11,104 nucleotides of DNA from NCBI GenBank assembly GCA_038200385.1, contig JBBPYA010000312.1, positions 1-11,104 on the forward strand, read 5' to 3'. Under the pieces are notes generated by a model that ran no database searches, was not told the origin of the DNA, and saw only the letters and a program-made list of their open reading frames with translations. Made by a program: the position numbers and the translations under genes. The first letter of the stretch is position 1, and each line of letters begins with the position of its first letter. Shown one piece after another: positions 6,706 to 11,104 of the stretch. Source of the stretch: JBBPYA01 sp038200385. Lineage in GTDB: Bacteria; Actinomycetota; Actinomycetes; Mycobacteriales; Geodermatophilaceae.

Positions 6706-6883
6706 CGGGAACCGGCAGGCACGGCGCGCCGGCCTCCGGGCCCGCTCGTGCAGCGGCGTGGGAGACCCCCGTTGAACACTGTCGGTGACTCCCTCGGGGC
6801 TGAGTGGATGCTCGGCGAACCCGCCCAGTGTCACCCGGTCGGGGGCCCGACCGCCACCGATTCGGGGATTGCGCTCGTCCGGA

Positions 6884-7219
6884 TCAGATCACCTCGGGCG
6901 TGCCACCGGTCTCGCTGACCATCGGCCGACCTGCCCCGTGCCAGGCGTGCATGCCCCCGTCGAGGTTCACCGCCTCCACTCCGATCCCCACCAGATAGGC
7001 CGTCGCCTGCGACGACCGGCCACCACTGCGGCAGGTGACCACCAGCGGGTCGGCCTCGGGGACGTCGGCGAGGCGGGCCGGCAGGTCGGCCAGCGGGATG
7101 TGCACGGCGCCGTCGATATGCCCGGCCGCCCACTCGTCGTCCTCGCGGACATCCAGGATGACCGGGCTGGGCGGCAACTCGCCGACGCTGATCTGCCGAA
7201 CCTGCTGAGGTGAACTCAC
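6884..7219 (-). CDS. Single-domain rhodanese-like sulfurtransferase
   Basis: Stand-alone rhodanese homology domain, 111 residues, cytoplasmic, with no signal peptide. Landmarks in order: ISVGEL (10-15), ILDVREDDEWAAGHIDGAVHIPL (21-43, the CDC25/rhodanese structural signature), the active-site loop CRSGGRS with the persulfide cysteine at 63, and NLDGGMHAWHGAGRPM (85-100). The six-residue loop CRSGGR is that of sulfurtransferases, not of CDC25-like phosphatases, whose loop is one residue longer. It probably passes sulfane sulfur to a thiol acceptor. The GTG start at 7219 has no ribosome-binding site and sits 53 bp from the divergent oxidoreductase start, so a leaderless or very short leader transcript is possible. 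A gap of 178 bp separates it from the TPR gene, so it is likely a separate unit. Confidence 0.93.
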   Translation of the reverse strand: MSSPQQVRQISVGELPPSPVILDVREDDEWAAGHIDGAVHIPLADLPARLADVPEADPLVVTCRSGGRSSQATAYLVGIGVEAVNLDGGMHAWHGAGRPMVSETGGTPEVI

Positions 7220-7222
7220 CCG

Positions 7223-7230
7223 ATCATGAT
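7223..7230. promoter_or_regulatory. ATCATGAT palindrome in a divergent promoter spacer
   Basis: A perfect 8-base AT-rich palindrome inside the GC-rich 53-bp spacer between the rhodanese and the disulfide oxidoreductase. On either strand CATGAT resembles a -10 element, and on the - strand it lies only 3 bases before the rhodanese GTG. It is a candidate -10 box or half of a regulator site; no flanking arms extend the symmetry. Confidence 0.25.
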
Positions 7231-7261
7231 GGCACCCGCGCCCGCACCCGTCCTCCGAGGC

Positions 7262-7265
7262 GAGG
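7262..7265 (+). promoter_or_regulatory. Ribosome-binding site deciding the oxidoreductase start
   Basis: GAGG lies 7 bases before ATG 7273. This favours 7273 over the in-frame ATG at 7282, and over the open frame further upstream that overlaps the rhodanese start. Confidence 0.6.
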
Positions 7266-7272
7266 TGACACC

Positions 7273-8721
7273 ATGCCAGGCATGCCGGACTACGACCTGA
7301 TCGTGCTCGGAGCGGGCGCCACCGGCCTCGGCGCGGCCACCGCCGCCCGAACGGCCGGGCGCAGCGTGGCCATCGTGGAGCCGGCCCGCCCCGGCGGGGA
7401 CTGCACCCACTACGGCTGCGTCCCGAGCAAGTCGCTGATCGAGGCCGCTCGCCGGATCGCCACCGCCCGCAGCGGTGCGGAGTACGGATTCGACGCCGAG
7501 GTCCGCGTCGACTTCCCGGCGGTCATGCAGCGGGTCGGCGAGGTCATCTCCCGGATCGAGGGGGACGAGTCGCCGCAGGTGTTGGCCCGGCAGGGGATCG
7601 AACTCGTGGCCGGCTCGGCCCGGCTGGCCGGTCCGACCACGGTCGTCGTCGGCGACCGGACGCTCAGCGCCGCCAAGATCGTCATCTCCACCGGTGCCAG
7701 CCCGACGGTCCCACCGATCGAGGGTCTCGCTGACGTCGGGTACCTGACGAACGAGACGGTGTTCGCGCTCACCGAACTGCCCGAGCGGCTGCTGGTGCTC
7801 GGTGGCGGACCGATCGGCTGCGAACTCGCGCAGGCCTTCGCCCGGCTCGGGTCCACGGTCACCCTCGTCGAGGGCGGTCCGCGGATACTGCCCCGCGACG
7901 AACCGGAGGCGAGCGGGGTACTGACCGCGGCGCTGCGCCGCGACGGTGTACAGATCCAGCTCGGTCAGCACGTCGTGTCGGCCGCGGCCGGGCCCTCGCT
8001 GACCCTGGCCGACGGCAGCGTGCTGGACGGGACGCACCTGCTCGTGGCGGTCGGGCGGACACCGCGCACGAGTGAGATCGGGCTGGCCACGGCCGGAATC
8101 CGGACCGACGACGCCGGCCGGATCGTCGTGGACAAGCACCTGGCCACCCACGCCGAGGAGGTGTACGCCGCCGGGGACTGCACGTCCGCGCTTCAGTTCA
8201 CCCACGTCGGCTACGACCAGGGGCGGATCGCGGCCGGCAACGCCTTCGCCCGACCGGCGCGGCCTGGGGCGCTCGGCGGCCGCCGGACCTGGGACGCCTC
8301 CGCCGTGCCGTGGGTGACGTTCACCGACCCCGAGGTCGCGCACGTCGGGCTGACCGAGGCCGAGGCCTACGCCCAGCACGGCGAGCGGGCGCGGGTCAGC
8401 TACCTGCTGGACAGCACGAGCGACCGGGCCCGCTGCGCCGGCGAGACCACCGGCTTCGTCAAGGTCATCGGGCTCACCCCGGGTGGGCTGCTCTCGGCGC
8501 GGGTGCTGCAGCGCATCGTCGGGATGACGGTGGTCGGGCCGGTCGCCGGCGAGCTGATCACCCAGGGCGTGCTCGCCATGAAGACCGGCATGCTGGCCGG
8601 CCGGATCGCGCAGACCATCCATGCCTACCCGACCTGGTCGATGTCGGTGCGGATCGCCGTGGCGCAGCTGTTCGGGGAGTACGCCGGGCGGGGTTCCCGG
8701 CCGGCGCGGCCGCCGGCATGA
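7273..8721 (+). CDS. Class I pyridine-nucleotide disulfide oxidoreductase (MerA/Lpd-like)
   Basis: FAD- and NAD(P)H-dependent disulfide oxidoreductase, 482 residues, full family length. Domains in order: FAD Rossmann motif GAGATGLG (13-20); redox-active GGDCTHYGCVPSK with Cys44 and Cys49; NAD(P) Rossmann GGGPIG (177-182) followed by a strand ending in Glu200; FAD-closing motif VYAAGDC (297-303); and the C-terminal dimerisation domain from about 345, starting VPWVTFTDPEVAHVGLTEAEA. The C-terminal catalytic segment reads HAYPTWSM (450-457): Tyr452 and Met457 stand where lipoamide dehydrogenase has His and Glu, so a classical lipoamide, glutathione or mycothione reductase is unlikely. It lacks the N-terminal metal-binding domain and C-terminal Cys pair of mercuric reductase. 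ATG 7273 is supported by GAGG. It is divergent from the rhodanese and followed by the hydrolase after 31 bp. Substrate unknown. Confidence 0.93.
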   Translation: MPGMPDYDLIVLGAGATGLGAATAARTAGRSVAIVEPARPGGDCTHYGCVPSKSLIEAARRIATARSGAEYGFDAEVRVDFPAVMQRVGEVISRIEGDESPQVLARQGIELVAGSARLAGPTTVVVGDRTLSAAKIVISTGASPTVPPIEGLADVGYLTNETVFALTELPERLLVLGGGPIGCELAQAFARLGSTVTLVEGGPRILPRDEPEASGVLTAALRRDGVQIQLGQHVVSAAAGPSLTLADGSVLDGTHLLVAVGRTPRTSEIGLATAGIRTDDAGRIVVDKHLATHAEEVYAAGDCTSALQFTHVGYDQGRIAAGNAFARPARPGALGGRRTWDASAVPWVTFTDPEVAHVGLTEAEAYAQHGERARVSYLLDSTSDRARCAGETTGFVKVIGLTPGGLLSARVLQRIVGMTVVGPVAGELITQGVLAMKTGMLAGRIAQTIHAYPTWSMSVRIAVAQLFGEYAGRGSRPARPPA

Positions 8722-8752
8722 CCTGCCGGACGGGTCGGGAGCGACTCGGGTC

Positions 8753-9496
8753 GTGACTGCCCTGCACGTCGTGCGCGGTGGTGCCGGTGCCGGGCCACCA
8801 GTGGTGCTGCTGCACGGAATGAGCGGCAACGCCGGCGTGTGGTCGGACCTGGTCCCGCTGCTGGACCGGCGCTGGCTTGCCCCGGATCTGCCGGGTCACG
8901 GGCGCTCCCCGGCGCTGTCGGCGTACGACTACGACGGCTACGCCCGGGCGGTGGCGCGGATCCTGCCCGCCGAGCAGGTCCTGGTGCTCGGCCACAGCCT
9001 GGGCGGCGCGATCGGGCTGCGGCTCGCTGCGCTGCACCCCGTCGCGGGCGTGGTCAGCGTGGGGCTGCGCGCGGGCTGGCCGCCGGAGTTCGTGGCCACC
9101 CTGGCCGCGCTCGGCGCCAAGCCGCAACGGACGTTCCCCGACCGGGCGGCGGCGGCCGAGTTCCTGCTGCGGATCAACGGTCTGGGGCAGCTTCAGGACG
9201 GGGGCCGCGAGCTGGTGGACCGTGGCCTCGTCGGCCGGGACGGCGGGTGGCGGCTGGCCCAGGATCCGCCGTCGTACGCCGTCGGGCCCCCACCGTTCGA
9301 CGCGCTGCTGGCCGACACCGTCGCGGCCGGTACGCCGGTGACGCTCGCGCACGGGGACCGGGACCAGATGGTGGCCGTCGGCGACTACGACGGGCTGGCC
9401 GAGCGGTACGGCGTCACGGTCCACGTGCTCCAAGGGCTCGGCCACAACGCCCACGTCGAGGCGCCGGCCGCCGTCGTGCGGTTGTTGCCGTCGTGA
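8753..9496 (+). CDS. Alpha/beta-fold hydrolase
   Basis: Cytoplasmic alpha/beta hydrolase of 247 residues, no signal peptide. The oxyanion-hole HGMSG follows strand 3 (VVLLHG, 17-22). The PDLPGHGRS loop (44-52) is typical of the family, the nucleophile elbow is GHSLGG with Ser82, the acid is Asp202 or Asp204 in HGDRDQM, and the catalytic His is His231 in GLGHNAH. The triad is therefore complete. The cap region (about 110-180) is short and does not point to a substrate; an esterase, lactonase or peptidase-type role is possible. GTG 8753 is the only good in-frame start after the preceding stop, with GGGAG some 12 bases upstream, a rather long spacing. Its TGA overlaps the next GTG as GTGA, so it is translated together with the PH-domain pair. 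Confidence 0.9.
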   Translation: MTALHVVRGGAGAGPPVVLLHGMSGNAGVWSDLVPLLDRRWLAPDLPGHGRSPALSAYDYDGYARAVARILPAEQVLVLGHSLGGAIGLRLAALHPVAGVVSVGLRAGWPPEFVATLAALGAKPQRTFPDRAAAAEFLLRINGLGQLQDGGRELVDRGLVGRDGGWRLAQDPPSYAVGPPPFDALLADTVAAGTPVTLAHGDRDQMVAVGDYDGLAERYGVTVHVLQGLGHNAHVEAPAAVVRLLPS

Positions 9497-9996
9497 GGGG
9501 CGCGCCCCGGACCCCGGCGTACCAGGTCTCGCGCAACGCGGTCTGGCTGTGGGTCGTCGAGGGAGCCATCTCTGGTGCAGTGCTCATCGCCGTGGCGGTC
9601 GCGGCCTGGTTGCTGATCCCCGCCCAGGCCGCCGCCCCGGTACGGCTGGCCGCGACCGTCGCCCCCTGGGTGGCGGTGGCCTATGCGGCGCTCGTCGTCG
9701 GATTCCGGCCGCGGCTGCGCTACCGGGTGCACCGCTGGGAGGTGACCGCCGAGTCGGTGTTCGCCCTGACCGGCTGGCTCACGCAGAACTGGACGATCAT
9801 CCCGATCGCCCGGATCCAGACCGTCGACATCAACCGCGGGGCGTTGCAGCGGCTGTTCGGGCTGGCCTCGGTCGCCGTCCTGACTGCCTCGTCCAAGGGA
9901 ACCGTGCACATCGTGCACCTCGACGCGGCGACGGCCGGCGCGGTCGCGGCGGACCTGTCCCACCGGGCGGCGCAGATCCGGGACGAGGCCACGTGA
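9493..9996 (+). CDS. Bacterial PH-domain membrane protein, YdbS-like
   Basis: Membrane protein of 167 residues with two N-terminal helices (about 24-44 and 52-71) followed by a cytoplasmic-side bacterial PH domain (bPH_2, formerly DUF304). The domain shows YRVHRWEVTAESVFALTGWL (77-96), then WTIIPIARIQTVDINRGALQRLFGLASVAV (100-129), the usual 'P..RIQ..D...G...R.FGL..V' pattern of YdbS/YdbT proteins. In Bacillus subtilis ydbS and ydbT are neighbouring genes; the arrangement here is the same. The start is GTG 9493, overlapping the hydrolase stop as GTGA; no ribosome-binding site is seen, consistent with coupled translation. Biochemical function of the family is unsettled; it has been linked to envelope stress or peptide resistance. 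Confidence 0.88.
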   Translation: MRGAPRTPAYQVSRNAVWLWVVEGAISGAVLIAVAVAAWLLIPAQAAAPVRLAATVAPWVAVAYAALVVGFRPRLRYRVHRWEVTAESVFALTGWLTQNWTIIPIARIQTVDINRGALQRLFGLASVAVLTASSKGTVHIVHLDAATAGAVAADLSHRAAQIRDEAT

Positions 9997-11104
9997 CAGG
10001 AGTGCCCCCTGGCCCGACCGTCCCCGAGCGCCGGCTGTCCTGGCGGGTGCTGATCGTGCACACCGTGACGTTCCGGCAGGCCAGGGCGATCCTGTCCAGC
10101 GCCGGGCCGATCGCCTTGATCGTCGCCGTCCAGGGTCGGCTCGGACCGGTCGGCCTAATCACTATCGCCGTGCTGGCCACCGTGGCGTCTTTGGTGTTCA
10201 CCGCCCTGCGATGGTGGCGGTTCACCTACCGGATCGACGCGCAGCACCTCGTGGTGCGGCAAGGGTTGATCGCCCGCTCGGAGCGCTCGGTCCCGCTGGA
10301 TCGAGTCCGGGGTGTGGACATCGAGGCGCCCCTGCTGCATCGCGTGTTCGGGTTGGCGACGGTCCGGGTGGACGCCGCGGCCGGCATCGGGCGCGGCGAC
10401 GAGGCGATGCTTGACGCCGTCACGGCCACCCAGGCACGGCAGCTGCGGGTACTCCTGCTGGGACGCCGCAGCCCCGGTCCGATGCTTGCGCCCCCGCCCG
10501 GCGCCGTGCCGTGGGAGACACCGGCCCCGCTCCCGGGCGCCGCGCCCTGGACCCAGTCGTACCCGGACGCCCCGCAAGGCAGCCAGTCGCCCCCGGGCGC
10601 CGCACCGGGGGGGCCGTGGACGCAGCCGGGAATGGCTCCCGACAGGCACCGACCGGACCAGGTCTACGCCCGGCTGGACCCGCGCTGGCTGCTCTACGCG
10701 CCGCTGGCCGGCACGTACCTCGCCGTACCGCTGGCGCTCGGGGGAACGCTGCTGCGCGACGTCGAGCGGCTGCCGCTCCCGGACAATCTGCGCGGCCTGC
10801 TCACCTTTCCGGAGCAGGCCGGGGTGGGGCGGATCGCGACCGGCGTGGCCACCGTGATCCTGCTGGTAGCGCTCGGCGCGCTGGTGGCGGGGGCGGTGGC
10901 GAACTGGGGATTCGTGCTCGGCTCCAGGTCGGGAAACCTGGTGGCCGAACGAGGTCTGCTCAGCCGGCGCACCGTCTCGCTGGAGCTGGACCGCATCCGC
11001 GGGTACGTGCTGTCGGAGGGACTGGGGCTCCGGCTGGTCCGGGCGGCCCGGCTGACCGCGCTCGTCACCGGGCTGGGCGACCAGAGCCGGCGGGGCCAAC
11101 TGCT
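9993..11104 (+). CDS. Multi-PH-domain membrane protein, YdbT-like, 3' partial
   Basis: This frame is open from GTG 9993 to the window edge, 370 codons without a stop, and the gene continues outside. It begins with an amphipathic N-terminus and two helices (about 36-47 and 54-70). A first bPH_2 domain follows (about 75-158: RFTYRIDAQHLVVRQGLIARSERSVPLDRVRGVDIE, then HRVFGLATVRVDAAAG). Next come a Pro/Gly/Ala/Trp-rich linker (159-222), another helix pair (about 232-252 and 284-308) and the start of a second PH domain (NLVAERGLLSRRTVSLELDRIRGY, 315-338). Tandem PH units with helix pairs are the YdbT layout. GTG 9993 overlaps the previous stop as GTGA, with GAGG 4 bases upstream (9985-9988); a GTG at 10002 is a weaker option. 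The linker is unusual compared with the compact family pattern. Confidence 0.87.
   Translation, partial: MTGVPPGPTVPERRLSWRVLIVHTVTFRQARAILSSAGPIALIVAVQGRLGPVGLITIAVLATVASLVFTALRWWRFTYRIDAQHLVVRQGLIARSERSVPLDRVRGVDIEAPLLHRVFGLATVRVDAAAGIGRGDEAMLDAVTATQARQLRVLLLGRRSPGPMLAPPPGAVPWETPAPLPGAAPWTQSYPDAPQGSQSPPGAAPGGPWTQPGMAPDRHRPDQVYARLDPRWLLYAPLAGTYLAVPLALGGTLLRDVERLPLPDNLRGLLTFPEQAGVGRIATGVATVILLVALGALVAGAVANWGFVLGSRSGNLVAERGLLSRRTVSLELDRIRGYVLSEGLGLRLVRAARLTALVTGLGDQSRRGQL
10467..10658 (+). repeat. Proline-rich linker with degenerate PGAxPW repeats
   Basis: Codons 159-222 of the YdbT-like gene encode a disordered Pro/Gly/Ala/Gln stretch containing PGAVPWE, PGAAPWT and PGAAPGGPWT. At the DNA level the 12-mer cccgggcgccgc occurs twice (in the second and third units), suggesting local duplication. 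Confidence 0.7.

Noticed and set aside
6706..6834. A 43-residue N-terminal extension of the TPR protein from GTG 6834.
   Set aside because: No ribosome-binding site, low-complexity residues, and the normal short N-terminus followed by a membrane helix begins at ATG 6705. Kept only as an alternative start.
5422..6918. A 498-codon open frame on the + strand opposite the TPR gene.
   Set aside because: Low-complexity translation rich in Arg, Gly, Val and Leu; it mirrors the TPR codons and continues across an intergenic region without any domain.
7273..8721. Calling the oxidoreductase mercuric reductase (merA) or mycothione reductase (mtr).
   Set aside because: It lacks the MerA C-terminal vicinal Cys pair and N-terminal metal domain, no mer genes are nearby, and the C-terminal His-Glu dyad expected for thiol-disulfide reductases is missing.
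7216..8829. A 537-codon open frame on the - strand opposite the disulfide oxidoreductase.
   Set aside because: Antisense shadow with Arg/Pro/Gly-rich translation; the + strand frame has every family motif.
10155..11099. A 314-codon open frame on the - strand at the right end.
   Set aside because: It is the antisense of the YdbT-like gene, whose + strand frame is open from 9993 to the edge and shows PH-domain motifs and membrane helices.

Overview
The window reads as chromosomal DNA from a high-GC actinomycete. Codons end almost always in G or C, GTG starts are common, genes are tightly packed, and the gene families are typical of soil Actinomycetia (an actinobacterial-type P450, a luciferase-family oxidoreductase, a secreted-domain nickel/cobalt transporter, paired bacterial PH-domain proteins). 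I cannot name the genus. No rRNA, tRNA, CRISPR array, transposase or phage gene is visible, and no stretch above 300 bases lacks a gene.

Layout, left to right. (1) A cytochrome P450 on the + strand, cut at its 5' end, runs to 1187 and faces (2) a GNAT acetyltransferase of the RimJ/RimL type on the - strand (1203-1763). (3) After a divergent spacer of 168 bp comes a + strand pair: a luciferase-like flavin oxidoreductase (1932-2921) and a small cupin (2947-3315). (4) The cupin converges on a three-gene - strand operon read in the order TPR membrane protein (6705 to 5374), NicO-family nickel/cobalt transporter (5377 to 3650), small lipoprotein (3653 to 3312). These genes are joined by GTGA and ATGA stop/start overlaps. 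(5) A single-domain rhodanese lies upstream on the same strand (7219 to 6884) and is divergent from (6) a pyridine-nucleotide disulfide oxidoreductase (7273-8721). This is followed on the + strand by an alpha/beta hydrolase (8753-9496) and two bacterial PH-domain membrane proteins of the YdbS/YdbT type (9493-9996, and 9993 to beyond the window end), again joined by GTGA overlaps.

The part that looks least described is the TPR / NicO transporter / lipoprotein operon. All three products are predicted to be membrane-anchored or exported. The transporter carries a secreted N-terminal domain with an EF-hand-like loop, a predicted mature N-terminus beginning with His, and a long His/Asp-rich metal-binding loop built partly from an 18-bp tandem repeat. 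The lipoprotein has Cys, Met and His residues that could bind metal. The inference is an envelope-located module for nickel or cobalt handling; the sequence does not settle import versus export. The second point is the disulfide oxidoreductase: it keeps the CxxxxC redox pair, but Tyr and Met stand where classical lipoamide dehydrogenases have the His-Glu catalytic dyad, and it sits back to back with a rhodanese. The last gene, a YdbT-like protein open to the window edge, was read directly from the sequence by translating from 9993.
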